DNA of 64,000 bases from the NCBI RefSeq assembly GCF_040939455.1, contig NC_134120.1, positions 54,575,001 to 54,639,000 on the forward strand, given 5' to 3'. This stretch comes from Microcebus murinus (Eukaryota > Chordata > Mammalia > Primates > Cheirogaleidae). Under the pieces are notes generated by a model, which had not been told where the DNA came from, did no database searches, and saw only the letters and a list, made by a program, of their open reading frames with translations. Below are positions 11,286 to 23,244 of this stretch, piece after piece (position 1 is the stretch's first letter; each line of letters starts with the position of its first letter). The position numbers and the translations under genes were made by a program.

Positions 11286-12142
11286 CTTCACGCCAAGGCT
11301 AGCCTGGCCAGGCACTTGCAGCTGTCCCAGACCCACTCCATGAACCACCCCAGCCTGGGGGAACGTATTGAGCCAAGCCCCACATTGTTGACGTGGCCCC
11401 ACGTTTATGCTGCCATGGGGGGCCCTGGCCCATCTCTGCTTACCTGCTTCTGCCCTGGAGCTCACTAGACTAAATCATGCTTTGAATTTCACTGATTCTA
11501 TTTCATCTCTTTTTGAAATTGTAAAATAGCCTCAAATGACCTATTTGACCAGAATCCTTCTCTCAAAGTGTTCTAGAAAAGCAATAGCTACTGACAACTG
11601 TTCCTTTCATTAATGTGGTATCATTTCTAAAGGGACCATGGCCTGTTAAATCTTCACATAACTTATGACACAGAAGGATGAACTCGAGAACTGGTGACAC
11701 ATTATTTATATTTGCTGAATGGATTATGGAGAAGGCAGCAATTCACCTAAGGCACTTCTACACCTTTAATTGTAATACTTTGACCCAATATGTGAAAAAA
11801 AAAAAAAAAAAGAACCATAGGCCTAGGCAGGCCACCCAGCACCCTAGTATAGGACCATAGGTTTATTTTGTTTACTTAAAAAATGTGTTCATCACTAGGG
11901 AGGGCTCATCAGTGCACTGCCCCAGGTGCCCCGGCCCCACCCTGGGTGAGGACAAAACCTCCACACTGGCGAAGGCAGCAGCACCAGGGCCGGCTGGAGT
12001 GGGCTGGAGAGAGGAGACAGGATTTTGCCCACCTCTCTCATCGGCATCATCCTCTCACTCCTGTACTTAGATATGAACAATTGACTTTTCACTGCTTTAT
12101 AAAAGTGACATGACCATTTCTGGATGTTTCCAAGTCACCAAT
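11286..12142. other. No recognisable gene; A-tail at 11798-11815
   Basis: Mostly unique sequence. A pure A-run at 11798-11815 ends an unidentified stretch that may be a decayed retroposed fragment. The flanks, 'gggaccatggcct' near 11632 and 'gaaccataggcct' near 11812, are only loosely alike. Confidence 0.35.
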
Positions 12143-12157
12143 TAGAATGAAGCCCCA

Positions 12158-12199
12158 TTTTATACCTTAGGTTTAAGTAAAAAAAAAAAAAAAAAAAAA
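12158..12199 (+). repeat. Tiny poly(A) retro-insertion with perfect target duplication
   Basis: Twenty-odd bases ('ttttataccttaggtttaag' and a t) followed by about 21 A are framed by an identical 15-bp direct repeat, 'tagaatgaagcccca' (12143-12157 and 12200-12214). These are the hallmarks of L1-machinery insertion of an extremely 5'-truncated RNA. The source RNA is unknown. Confidence 0.8.
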
Positions 12200-12214
12200 T
12201 AGAATGAAGCCCCA

Positions 12215-13300
12215 AAGCTGCTCCTATATAGGAATTTTGGATCAGCTACAACCGTGCTAAAGCTAAATTCCTCCTGCAGAAGTGATGGGCGGCAGGGTTG
12301 CAGGATCTGCCACCTGTGCTGGCAATTTCAATGTCACGAGAGTGCAGAAGGAATTTCTGCATGTGAAAAGCCACCAGTCTTCTAGCTATAGAAGAGATTT
12401 TTGCCTTGTTGGTTCTACCTCAAACTTGAACAAGGTCATTCCCAGACCATAGTGGTTAAAGCAAAAGCTCAAAATAACAAGGAGGAGCATCTTCCCCGTG
12501 AGAACACTGTGACCCTAACAGTCAAGTCCAAATTGAATTGACTCCTCAGAGCCACTAAAGATCTTATCGAAGTTTACTCTGACCCACTTAGGGGAGGAGC
12601 CAGAACCAAGCCAATTTTTAAAAAACGAAATTTGGGACACCATACCCAAGGCACAGATGCCCCACAAAGCAGGCTGGAAACTGGAAGTTTCCAGGTTAAA
12701 TCCAATTGTTAGCTGGCCGTCTGGGAGATCAGACAGGCAGCAGAGCACATGCGTGGCGGTCAAGGCAAGGGCTGCTGATGGCACCTTAGTGCAGCACCAG
12801 CGCCAGGGGGCTGTGAGCATGGTGGTGGCACGAAGAGCAGCGCAGTGAGGCCACCTTGTTGCCTAGAGACACCATGCAGATGCCACTGTTAGGGGCATCA
12901 GCAGCCACAACTGGTTAGCATATTACTCGGCATTTCAACAAAGTGTAAAACTGGTTTCTAATCACTGCTCCAGGAGGGAGAGAAAAAGCAGTGGACAGGC
13001 CTGCGTGTCAGAGGACAGAACCCCTACCTCTGCCTCTGCGTTTAAAATGACACAATCTCCTTTCCCCAGGCAGAAGCGCGTCTTGGGTGTGTGTGGGCAG
13101 GTGGTGCAGCCCAGCAGGAGAAGACTGGTTTCTATTTCCAGCTTCCACCAGCCTAACTCTGCCCTGCCACGTGCAGCACGAGGAACGCTAAGACGATGTA
13201 CAGCCTTAGAACCATGAACTAAAGGCTTTTTATGGCTTCACAGGCGCATGGGATTGTAGGCCCATGGAAGCAGTGGGTCTCTTCCTTGTAACCCTATAGT
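12215..13300. other. No recognisable gene or repeat
   Basis: Unique-looking sequence. The short frames found are not similar to known proteins. Confidence 0.35.
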
Positions 13301-13302
13301 GA

Positions 13303-13772
13303 TGCGATCTCCAACCCCCAGGCTGCAGACCAGTACGGCCCAGGGCCTGTTAGGAACTGGGCCACACAGCAGGAGGTGAGTGGCGGGTGAGCGAGTGAAG
13401 CTTCATCTGCATTTGTAGCCGCTCTCCATCACTCACATGGCCACATAAGCTCCGCCTCCTGTCAGGTCAGCGGTGGCATTAGACTCTCATAGGCCCTCAA
13501 CCCTGCTGCAAGCTGGGCACGCGAGGGATCTAGGCAACACGCTCCCTACGAGAATCGAATGCCTGATGATCTGAGGTGGAGCAGAGGCGGTGACACTAGC
13601 CGGGGAGCAGACGCAAGTACACACTGTCATTGGCAGAGAGGTTTGACTGAACAATAAATGTAGTGTGCTTGAATTATCCCCAAACCATCCTCCCCTCCCC
13701 ATCCCCGGTCTGCGGAAAAATTGTCTTCCATGAAACCAGTCCCTGGTGCCAAAAAAGTTGGGGACCAATGCT
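13303..13772. mobile_element. hAT-Charlie non-autonomous transposon, MER1-like
   Basis: About 470 bp with inverted ends: 'ctccaacccccaggctgcag' at the left and 'aaaaagttggggacc' at the right. Internal marks are 'gttaggaactgggccacaca', 'ctccgcctcctgtcagg', 'gaatcgaatgcctgatgatc', 'ggaaaaattgtcttcc' and 'accagtccctggtgcc'. The family name MER1 is from memory. Confidence 0.75.
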
Positions 13773-13825
13773 CCAGTGCTCTGCACAAATTTAGTAGGCC
13801 CTCAATAAATGCTTGTTGGATCTAA
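13773..13825 (+). repeat. L2 LINE 3' end fragment
   Basis: 'agtaggccctcaataaatgc' followed by 'ttgttgga' matches the L2 terminus. Confidence 0.6.
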
Positions 13826-13889
13826 CACTTTCATTTCTAATTTTGATGGGGGTGGGGACATACAGTAAAATGTAAGGAACATGTAAAAA

Positions 13890-14375
13890 AGAAGGAACTC
13901 CTATTGCTGAGACAGCATGGATGAACCTGGTGGACATTATGTTAAGCGAAATAAGCCAGACATAGAAAGACAAATACCACATGGTCTCACTCTATGTGGA
14001 ATCTAAAAAAGTTAAACTCACAGAAGCAGAGAGCAGAATGGCAGTTCCCAGGGGCTGGGGTGGGAGCAGACGGGGCCCTGGGGAGATGTTGGTCAAAGGA
14101 TAATTTCAGTTAGACAGGAGGGATGAGTTCAGGAGATCTACTGTACAACATGGTGATTATAGTTAATAAAAGTGTATTGTATAATTAAAAATTGCTAAGC
14201 GTATAGATTTTAAATGTTCTCTACACACACGCACACGCACATGCACAGAAGATAAGTATGTGAGGTAATGGATATGTTAATTAGCTTCATTTAATCATCC
14301 CACAATAATACATAAATCAAAACATGTTGCACAACATAAATATATATAATTTTTGTCAGTTTAAAAAATAAAAAG
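13890..14375 (+). repeat. L1M-class LINE, 3' UTR
   Basis: 'gcatggatgaacctgg', 'aagcgaaataagccagaca', 'ctcactctatgtggaatc', 'ggttcccaggggctgggg'-like, 'tgattatagttaataaaa', ending in an A/T-rich tail. A short CA-rich tract lies at 14224-14250. Confidence 0.82.
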
Positions 14376-15224
14376 TAAATAAAATGAAAGGAGTATAGCC
14401 TAAGTCATGCAACCTGAAAGACTCCTCACCTAGCATAAAAACACACATAATATGCACATTGTAATGCTAATATCTACAGTTTGTATACTAATTGATAGTT
14501 TGAAAAAGCGCTTTTACACACATCATTCCTTTACTATATTTAGGACTTAGGGACTCGAATGAAGTGGCTTTTCCCCGTTAGCCACTTTCTCAACCCTGTC
14601 CACAAGTCTGCCTCGCTCAGGTCTTCTGGTCACTTGGAGACCCCCCAGGCCATTAACTGCCCTCCCTGGGAAATTCCCCTTGGGAGGCTCCTAAGAGACA
14701 CTGAAGCATGTCCTGAGCTGCTTCAGACTGAGGGAAAGAGGGCTCACAGTCAGAGGGAGGTGAGAAACACACCTCTCCTCTCTGACTCCAGTGAGCTGTC
14801 TCCACCAAGTGCGAGGATTACTGGTGGGCCCAATGTAAGAGTAAATAAAATTTCAGGACCCTCTTCTATTGTCCTGTTCCTAATGCAGACCAGATGCTAC
14901 AAAAGACCTCATGATTGTTACATCTTCAGTGTAGAATGTTAAATATACCTTTCCTGAAAGAAAAAGACCACCTTGACTAATAAGATCATTCTAACTGCAT
15001 TAATCCTTATGCAGAAAGATGTTGAAGTTCTGTTACGCTTCCCTAAACTTTGTCTATGTACACAATCCCAAACTTCTATACTTTGGAATGCTGACTTCCA
15101 TTCTTTGGAATCTGTGCTTCTTGGGTGATCATCCTTAAATTTTCCCCTTGAATAAGCTATAGATTCTGACCCTTTTGATTATTTTAGGTTGACACTATTA
15201 TGTCCAAGTATTTTAATTGATTAT
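14376..15224. other. No recognisable gene or repeat
   Basis: Unique sequence. The 127-codon frame at 14559-14942 has no recognisable motif. Confidence 0.35.
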
Positions 15225-15375
15225 AAACATAACAATCATTTATTAAGCCCCTGATCACATGCCAGGTGTTATTTAATACAACAGTCCTAGGCATGTCATA
15301 GATGAGGAAATGGTGCTCGGGGAAGTGAGGTCATTTGTAGGCAGTAAGAGAGGAACCGGTGGTTCAGATCCTGGA
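15225..15375 (-). repeat. MIR/L2-age repeat, antisense
   Basis: 'catttattaagcccctgatc', 'gatgaggaaatggtgctcgg', 'gaggaaccggtggttcagat' follow the reverse complement of MIR. Confidence 0.55.
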
Positions 15376-15569
15376 TCATGAGACCCAAAGCCCATGGTCA
15401 CAGCCAGCAGCCAACACACACTCCTGCATGGCTCAGCCTCTCTGCCTTAACTCCATGCAGAAATTTCCCAGTAGCAGTTCTGAGTAGCTCCAAAAATACA
15501 CCATTACCACTACTGTTCCCTACCCAGGCCCCAACTCAGGGCCATCTGAGAAAGGTAGCAGTGAGGTTT

Positions 15570-15790
15570 TGTGCCCATTTGTGCATTCATTCAGCAAACA
15601 CATCATGAGCACACACCCCTACTGGCCACTCTCACACACCGTGGGCAGGGAGTCAAACGAAACCTGGCTCCTGTCCTCGGGAGAAGGAGACACATACACA
15701 GGCAAATACCTTCGGAATAGCGTGCTAGTTAAGACAGGGATAAATCCGAGAGCCATGGGGCTCAGGCAGAGGTGTGGCCACTCTACTGGT
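15570..15790. repeat. L2-age LINE fragment
   Basis: 'cattcattcagcaaacacat', 'gagtcaaacgaaacctggct', 'ggagacacatacacaggc' fit the old, widely dispersed L2-like pattern. Confidence 0.5.
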
Positions 15791-17450
15791 GGCTAAGCAA
15801 TGATATCACAGAGGAGATGAGACATTCAAACCCTGTCATCATCTTTAAGTAAGACTGATTAAGCCCCACAGGTGGTAGCTCAGGGCTTTATACCCAGAGG
15901 TCTTATAAATAGACACCTCTCTTAGTCCTGGAGAAACAAATCCTAGCCTAGTCTTCACACAGTGGCGCTTTTCATTCGATCAGATGACACAAACACAGCC
16001 CCACCCTGTGTTTGGTGCTCTGCTAGGCCTGGACATACTGCAGAAACCAGAAGAAACCAGGTTCTTGCTCTCATGGAGCCGACAGCTTTGTCACCAGACC
16101 TGTCACAGACAACTGCCCAGACCTTTGCTTTGTCTCTCATTGGGATTTTTTGTGGTGCAGTTTGAAATGCTGGTATGTGCACAGTTGCCAACAAAGCTGG
16201 TTTAAGTCAGAGCCCTCGCACCAGACACCGCGGGCGGTGTGAGGACAGAGACACGGCCAGAGTCTGCTTGGGGCATTAATGTGCTGACATCTGCCAAGTG
16301 GTGCGCTTCAGTGAAATGATATTTTGTTAAAAATAGGTGACCATGTGAATAAGCTCATTTCTCAAAATCTTATAATATATACATATTTCATTTTCATTGC
16401 TGTCCTCATCACTGCCCTCCAATATCGCACCTCGATTAACTGTGCAGGTTAAGCCATCATGAAGAGCTTACAATGAGTGGGTAATGAACAGTGCCTGGAC
16501 TAGGGTGTGTCCTGCCAACCAAGCCAGATGATAAAAGATGTTCAATGTTTCTGCCTCAATTCCTAGTTTAACTTTCATTATTATTATTATCATTACTGTT
16601 CATTTCTTCCTGTTTGCCCAGTCATCTCTCTGTTCACTCCTGACTCCTATATCCATCCATCTGTCTATCCTCCATTCATTTCACTCTATTCTTCATACCA
16701 GGCACTGGTTATTAAGAGATCCCCAATATATCCTCCCAGCTCAGAATAAGAGATGATCTTACAGGGAAAGAAAGAAGGTTGTGGTGAGGAAGCTTGTATA
16801 AGTGATCAAAGAATGGTGATGTGGCTTATATAAGAAGATGTTTTCTGGAAAGCCCTGTCTGATAATAGATCTATGGCTCCCACAAGGGAAGAGCGGCTTG
16901 GTAAGCCTCCACTTGGGTGTTAACAATTATCCCCCACTTAAGATGTTCCCCAGGGATCCTGTCCCCCCTAAAGCCATACTTCCTTCCTGACCGAGCCAGC
17001 CCCATCTCTGAAGGAGTCACAGCTCTGGCCCAGGTGGCTACCCTACACTAAGAGGCTAGGGGAAACCTTCCTCCTGTCTCTAAGGCAGCTCTTGCTCCTG
17101 GGCTGTACACCAAGATTTCCAGAACAAGGAGTGCTGCTATTTTGTGCCACTTGCTATTTCTCACATGCATAAAGTACAGGAGCGAGAGCCATGAGCACAG
17201 CCCACACGGGCCTATCGTGCCACCCTATTTGTCATGATATAATCCTACGTGGAACCCAAATCTCACAGTGTTCCTACATTCCTTCCCACGTCTTTGCACA
17301 CGCTGCTGCTAAACTGCTCTCGGAAGCGGATGTTGCATCGTGCCCCCACCTCGTACGTGCTCGGCCTCCCTTTTCAGTCAGTCCGGTGCACTCTACCATT
17401 ATGTGACTGTGTCTTCAGCTGAAAGTCTCATTACAGATCCACCCGGTAGC
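15791..17450. other. No recognisable gene; short TTA repeat
   Basis: Unique DNA with a short (TTA)n-like tract at 16578-16592. Another L2-age trace ('gctctgctaggcctggac') lies near 16016-16090. No coding signature. Confidence 0.35.
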
Positions 17451-17454
17451 CAGG

Positions 17455-17640
17455 ATTCTTTCACTCAATCAACGAAGATTTGTTAGCTATCCACCAAGTC
17501 TCAGTCGTGGTTCCAGGGATACAGAAACAAGTTAAGCAGAGCACTGTCTCAAGGGGCCAAGGGACTGCTCAGAGTCTGTGGGAGAAAAAGCATAAATCCG
17601 CTCACTGTAGCACAGGGTACCGGGGTGCATGGAGAGTGTA
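17455..17640. repeat. L2-age LINE fragment
   Basis: 'cactcaatcaacgaagattt', 'ggttccagggatacagaaac', 'ggagaaaaagcataaat': same pattern as 15570-15790. Confidence 0.5.
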
Positions 17641-18559
17641 GGCCTAATTCTACCTTGGGGGTAGCAAATGCAAACAAAAGGGAGCCCCATGAAGACATCA
17701 TATTCTCAGGGGTGTTAACTAGTTTGGTCTCCTTCGGGGATGAGACTCTGGACTCAGATAGGGCCCACCCTTCTCATTCATTTTTTATATATGAAAGATA
17801 CCTACCTAGGTTATTTAATTCAGAACTTTATGAGGGTGACAAAATGACTGAAGAAGTGTTATAATGTAGCATCCGTATTAGAGTCACCGAGTGAATCACA
17901 AACTCTGGTCGGGGCGGAAGCTTCCTGCTCCGGAGGAGGCGGTGACGCCTCCTGACCAGCAGGGCCGGGGGCAGCAGGGAGGCCCAGCTCATTCTCTGCA
18001 GAGCTGCCTGCCTGGGCTGCCAGGGCTGACTCATCAGAGCCTTCTGCTGGCACAACTGCTAAAAGAACCGTCTTCACCCACTGGCCTCTTTGAATGGGCA
18101 TGAGTCCCTTCAGTGAGCTCTATGGCACTGTCTAGAAAGCTGAGCTGCAGGCAGTCCCCACCTCTCAAACCCAAGTGCTCAGCTTGGTGTCACTGTTCCT
18201 TCTGCAGAGTCCATGGTCTTAGTAAAACTGGTGTCTGGTGGGCTGCAGCTGCAGTGGTGAGAGAAGGAAATTTGATATGTTTGAAATCTGATATGCAAAT
18301 AGCTCCCCTATTGCACAGACACAAAGACAGGAAAAATTTCTGTGTCCTCTGTGGAATAACGGGCCACCATGTAACTCTGAATCACTTTATGAGGCATATT
18401 GCATGGGCTACAGAGGCTGGAAAGAAGTATGCATAAAGAAGGAAATAATACCAAGAGAGAATCTGAAAGAAACAGGACTGAGGGCTCGATGAGACTGAAA
18501 TGCAAACAAAGTGAGAAAAAGAGTTTGAGAGGAGGTTGTAGCTATAAACATTAGGATTG
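17641..18559. other. No recognisable gene or repeat
   Basis: Unique sequence. Frames of up to 107 codons (18113-18436) show no family resemblance. Confidence 0.35.
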
Positions 18560-18784
18560 AGAATAGCTATACAAGACAGAAAACTAAAAAGAACAGTGAC
18601 TTAAACAAGATTGAGGCTTACTTCTCTCTCATAGAAACACAGGCTGTTAGAAAAACAGGGCTGTTATGGAAGGCCATGATCATAAAGGAACTCAGGTTCC
18701 TTCAATATTATAGCTCTATCACCATCAACATGATAGCTTCTAACTCGTGGTCCAAAATAGCTGCTCAAGCTCCAGTCATCACAT
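18560..18784. repeat. Unnamed ancient interspersed repeat, left part
   Basis: 'gacttaaacaagattgaggc', 'ttctctctcatagaaac', 'tggtccaaaatagctgctc': a repeat I know as widely dispersed but cannot name. It resumes at 19412 with 'accacttctgctcgcatccc' and 'gggaggctggaaaatac' to about 19590, so it was the host of the L1 insertion between. Confidence 0.55.
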
Positions 18785-19399
18785 TCTTTTTTATTATTAT
18801 TATTACTTTAGCCTTTTATTTGTTGGTAGACATGGATCGTTTGATGTCAGTTACCACCACACTTGGCATTTTATGCAGTAAAGGTCCTTATGGTTCTTGA
18901 TGGGTGAAAAGCTACAGGGACAGTGGTAGCTTTTCCTTGCTTTTCCTCTCTTAACAGCCTGAAGCAAGAGGAGAAGGGCCTCCCTCTGCAGTTGTGTCTT
19001 CTTTTTTTATTTTAGCATTTTTTTATTATGGGGGTACAAGTGTTAAGGTTACGTACATTGCCCATGCCCACCCTCCCCCCTTCGAATCAGAGCCTCACAC
19101 GTGACCATCCCACAAATGTTGCACATCTCACTCGTTGTGTTTGTATATACCCATCCCCTCCTCCCCCCTCCCTCCTACCCGACATCCAATAAATGTTACT
19201 CCTATATGTCCACTGAGGTATTGATCCGTTAATACCAATTTGCTGGTGAGTACATGTGGTGCTGGTTTTTCCATTCTTAAGATACTTCACTTAGTAGAAT
19301 GGGTTCCAGGAAAATACAAGAGGTGCTATATCACCATTGTTTCTTAAAGCTGAATAGTCCTCCATGGTATACATATACCACATTTTATTAATCCACTCA
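18785..19399 (-). mobile_element. Young L1 insertion with 3'-transduced flank
   Basis: One insertion event is bounded by 'cagtcatcacat' (18773-18784 and 19400-19411). On the minus strand the L1 body starts 5'-truncated at 19399 and runs to its own terminus near 19003, where an A/T-rich tail is read as 'aaaataaaaaaaga'. It then continues for about 215 bp of non-L1 sequence (19000-18785) with its own AATAAA (TTTATT at 18815-18820) and an impure A/T tail. This is the classic architecture of 3' transduction: transcription ran past the L1 signal to a downstream one and the flank was copied with it. The L1 3' end is of the lemur type. Confidence 0.85.
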
Positions 19400-19411
19400 C
19401 AGTCATCACAT

Positions 19412-19590
19412 CCTTATTCCACCTAGCAAGAAGGAAGGAATAAAAAATAAATTGGTCTCCTTCCTATGGAGATAGTTCTCAAAGTTGCATATACCACTTC
19501 TGCTCGCATCCCATTGAGCTAGAACTTAGTGGCATCACCAAATACACCTGATAGGGAGGCTGGAAAATACAGGCTTTCTTCTGAACAAAC
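19412..19590. repeat. Unnamed ancient interspersed repeat, right part
   Basis: Continuation of the repeat interrupted at 18784, starting after the second target-site copy. Confidence 0.55.
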
Positions 19591-21747
19591 TTGTGACCTT
19601 CAATGGCAATTGATGGCTTTCTAGCAGTCTCTGAAAATGGCCTGAGTAAAACACTGACATTTAAAATCTCAGAAATGGAGCACTTCCAAGTGATGACACA
19701 ATGAATAATATGATCCCTGGAATAGGTAGTTGAAAGGCAGTCAAAGTGAAGTTCATTGACATATTGAAGCCAAGGGACTTGGCTTATTTAGTGAAGCTTA
19801 TTTATCAGATGAACCACTAAAAACACAGAAGATGAAGCCACACAGCTTAACTGAGGAGTTAGGGTGGAGAGGAGGATTCTGAGGCCACTGACGAAATCGT
19901 ATCTACGTGGTAGACCTTGCAGCCACATGCACAACTGACTTAACTTTATTCTACAATTATCTAAACGTAAGGAACCAGGAACCTCCTCTGCTCTCACCCC
20001 TTTGATTTCCCACAGTACAGAGACAGTGAACACACTTACTAAATACACAGCGAGTGAATGAGTCAAACACTCCCTACACCCCAGGAGATAACCAAATATG
20101 TTCTCGTCCCCAAAAGCTCTTGCTGACTCAGCATTAGGAAAATAACAAATATTCTTTCTGTTGTCCTGCAGCATTTTGGTAAATTGCCCTGCTTTACAGA
20201 CAGTCTGTTTGAAATTCACTGCCTGTTCTTTGAAGATTGAAAATAGTCTAGGGAAAATAAATACATAAAACAAGAAAAGCTAAGGAAGTTTTATGTGCAC
20301 TGTGTTACCACAGGAGACTGAGAGTAAGCCCAAGAGTTAGAGTGCAGCATGTTTCCAAAACAGCCACACGGACGCTCTCCAATATTCACTACTGAAAACT
20401 AGAGAGGATCACTGACTGGGGAGAGAGGGACAGGGCAACTTCTTTCTCCTTCCTGCGAAGATGAAACGCAAGCCTGTTAGTTCCATATGAACCCCGCACT
20501 TAAAAGGCAACCACCTAAGCAGCTCAGAGGGACTGAGAGTCCTGCATCTTGGGGGCACATTAAGTAGGGGCTCATTCTGACTGAGATCTCTTCCTCCCTC
20601 CAGACGCTGCTTCCAAGCAGCTTTCCCTGCTCGGTGTTAGGGTGAAAGATCAAGCCAGTGAAGTCTGGCCCGGCTAAGGCAGAGCCAGAGGCCTGGAAGG
20701 GCCTCGTGCGAATATAAACACAGATTGTAAGCAAGTGAGGTCCAGGCCTACTGAACCTAACACAGCGATTGAAAAAGGGCCTTTCAATGTTCACATGGTG
20801 CTGAAGATAACCCCCTTAGCAATCTTCTCCCTTGAAACCCGTGATTAGGAAGCCCCTGCCTGCCCCCCTTTTTGGTGAGAATTATAAATGTATATATCAA
20901 GTTAATAGTGATAGCAGGACAGAAAAAATTATTAAGTTATCTTAAGCTTACATTCCAAAACAAACTTTCTTTTCGTTTCAACAACCAAATATAGATAGTA
21001 ACAAAGAATATTATAACACCACCCATGTAGTCACCATTCAAAATGAATAGTTAAGATCTGTTAACACTTATGTTATATAAATCACAACTGATTCTCATTA
21101 CTTGTGATATTTATGTTTTATCGAGTTGCCGCAAACACTGAATTAGCAAGTACCAAATCATTGCTCCTAGGGGAAACACAGGGTTAGCTTCCTGGAGCCT
21201 CTGGTGTGTGTCCATACACGGTGTGGTCCAGTTCTGTAGGGTTTACAAATTTTTTTTTTTTTTTTTTTTGAGAATATAAATGTTTTACATAAACAATATC
21301 ATACTGTTCCAATGTTCTGCACCTTGCTTCAACCACTTAATTGTATGTTTTCAAGATTTATATTGAAACATAAAGATCTATTTCATTCATTATAACTTTA
21401 GTAATTCCAGACTCAACAATCAGATATCAGTCATCAAGGATTTCAGGCACTTCCAATGAAAAGCTATTCTTCATCCTACGTCAGAATAGCTGTCTTAAAC
21501 AAATCTGTCCTGGTATTCATTTGTTAAATGGAATATAATATAGAATATAATCAGAGCCCCTCAGCACACCAATGTCATCTTCATTCTATCTGACCCCAGG
21601 ACCATTTCTCTGACATCATCTCCCATTGTTCAACCCATGCAATGAATGCTATGATATACTTATCATGTCTTTGGCCATTGCAAATATTATGAGCTTTGCC
21701 AAGTGGATTATTCCCTTCTGTGTCTGGAAAACTCCCAGACAACCTTC
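19591..21747. other. No recognisable gene; T-run at 21249
   Basis: Mostly unique DNA. A 161-codon minus-strand frame (19788-20273) shows no known domain, and its length is within chance expectation for 64 kb. A run of about 21 T at 21250-21270 could start an old antisense retroposon. An L2-like trace ('gcaaatattatgagctttgcc') lies just before the Alu. Confidence 0.35.
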
Positions 21748-21761
21748 AAAACCCAACTCAA

Positions 21762-22066
21762 GGCTGGGCATGGTGGTTCACACCTGTAATCCTAGCACTT
21801 CGGGAGGCCGAGAAGGGAGGATTGCTTGAGGCCAGGAGGTGAAGACCAGCCTGAGCAACATGGTGAGACCCTGTCTCTACAAGCAGAAAAATTAGCCAGA
21901 CATGACAGCACATGCCTGTAGTCCCAGCTACTCAGAGGCTGAGGCAGGAGGATCACTTAAGCCCAGGCCTTCGAGGTTGTAGTGAGCTATGATGCCACTG
22001 CACTCTAGCCTGGGTGACAGAGCGAGATCATATCTCCAAAAAAAAAAAAAAAAAAGAAAGAAAAAC
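21762..22066 (+). repeat. Alu SINE, full-length dimer
   Basis: Starts 'ggctgggcatggtggttcac', has both arms and an A-rich tail, and is flanked by 'aaaacccaactcaa' (21748-21761) and 'aaaacccaattcaa' (22067-22080). It lacks the AT-rich linker expansion, so it looks like an older J-type copy. Confidence 0.95.
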
Positions 22067-22080
22067 AAAACCCAATTCAA

Positions 22081-22714
22081 GTCATTTCCAGAGGCAGATT
22101 TACTTTGAAGCCAATGAAGCTTAAGCATCAGGACTTCCACGTGCACAGGCCTCTACTACGAGCATGGGAGGGTTAGCAATCACATGGACATTTGTTTTTG
22201 TAAAATTGTAGGATTAAGATCATTTTTGTTAAAGGGCCATTCAAATTATATAATCTTGTCAAACTAAATAACAGAGAAAGAAAGACTCTCTAAAACACAT
22301 AATATTGATTCTGGAGTAGCACTACAGTGGGAATATGCATGCTATGGTAAATTATGTGTGTATTCGAGGAGTTTGGGGGCAAGAGGAAGTTTTTAAGTTT
22401 TTAAGGGCAAAATGAGGAGGCACACATCAATGATTTTGAATCAATTACCCTTAGCTATAAGAATCAATAACAAGTTGTGGACAAATATCCTTGCAGAAGT
22501 ATTTTCTATGTAAGGTTACAGTGGACTTTGTGCAGGGTTGTGAGTTTTGCAGTATTCTGTGATTGTTCTTGTCATCAAGCACATGTGCGTGTGTGTGAGA
22601 ACCCTCCCTTCCCCGGCTCCATTTGTCAGGGTTTTAACACAAGTGACTCCATTTTGATTGTGACAACTCCCACAACCTCTCTAAACCTGACTCTGCCCTG
22701 ATCACCTCTCTTTG
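22081..22714. other. No recognisable gene
   Basis: 22081-22450 ('ggcagatttactttgaagcc … attttgaatcaattaccc') looks like an old dispersed repeat that I cannot name. The rest is unique. Confidence 0.35.
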
Positions 22715-22900
22715 TAGCTTTCCATGACCTCCTGGAAAGGAAGCCCCCTGAGGTCCCAGAGCACTTTGTTCTTATGTTTGATACTTTACATGCGGTGGTA
22801 TGACTTAATCAGCTCACATGTGATGTGACAAGATATTAGAGACTTTCTGTTCACATGTCTGTCTCAATATTAGATATTCAACAAACACTTGTTAAATGTG
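22715..22900 (+). repeat. L2 LINE, 3' end
   Basis: 'catgacctcctggaaaggaa', a degenerate middle, and 'gatattcaacaaacacttg' near the end match the L2 terminal region. Confidence 0.6.
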
Positions 22901-23231
22901 TATTAGTGACGAAATGTAAACAGAGGTTTGTGCCTGAATTTGCTAACTGTTCCACCATTTTTAGGCCCTGCCACCTTCTGTCTTCAGAATGAGCCTTCCA
23001 ACCGCTGCTCACTGCACGCCAGCAGGCAGGGAGTGGGAAGACGGAGCAGACGCCAGCCAGAGGGTAAAGAGGATCTCAGGAGGGTTGTGGGAAGGGATGT
23101 GAAGCAAAATCACAAAAGGAATAGGAATAAAATAGAAACAAGGCTGAGTATTTAAATAAGAAAGAAGACAATAACCTGGACCTATAACCTGGAAAGAGTT
23201 CATGCTTTAGGCAGTGGGATAGTTTCATTTA
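22901..23231. other. No recognisable gene or repeat
   Basis: Unique-looking sequence, purine-rich toward 23100-23160. Confidence 0.35.
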
Positions 23232-23244
23232 AAAAGAAAGGAGA

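Noticed and set aside
18290..18300. ATGCAAAT octamer, a possible POU-factor site
   Set aside because: A single 8-mer is expected by chance in this length, and no promoter context surrounds it.
19788..20273. 161-codon minus-strand frame with hydrophobic stretches
   Set aside because: A few frames of this length are expected by chance in 64 kb over six frames. No homology, Kozak context or splice signals support it.
22081..22450. Possible unnamed gene exon next to an Alu
   Set aside because: Its wording resembles a dispersed old repeat I have met before but cannot name, and all frames are closed.
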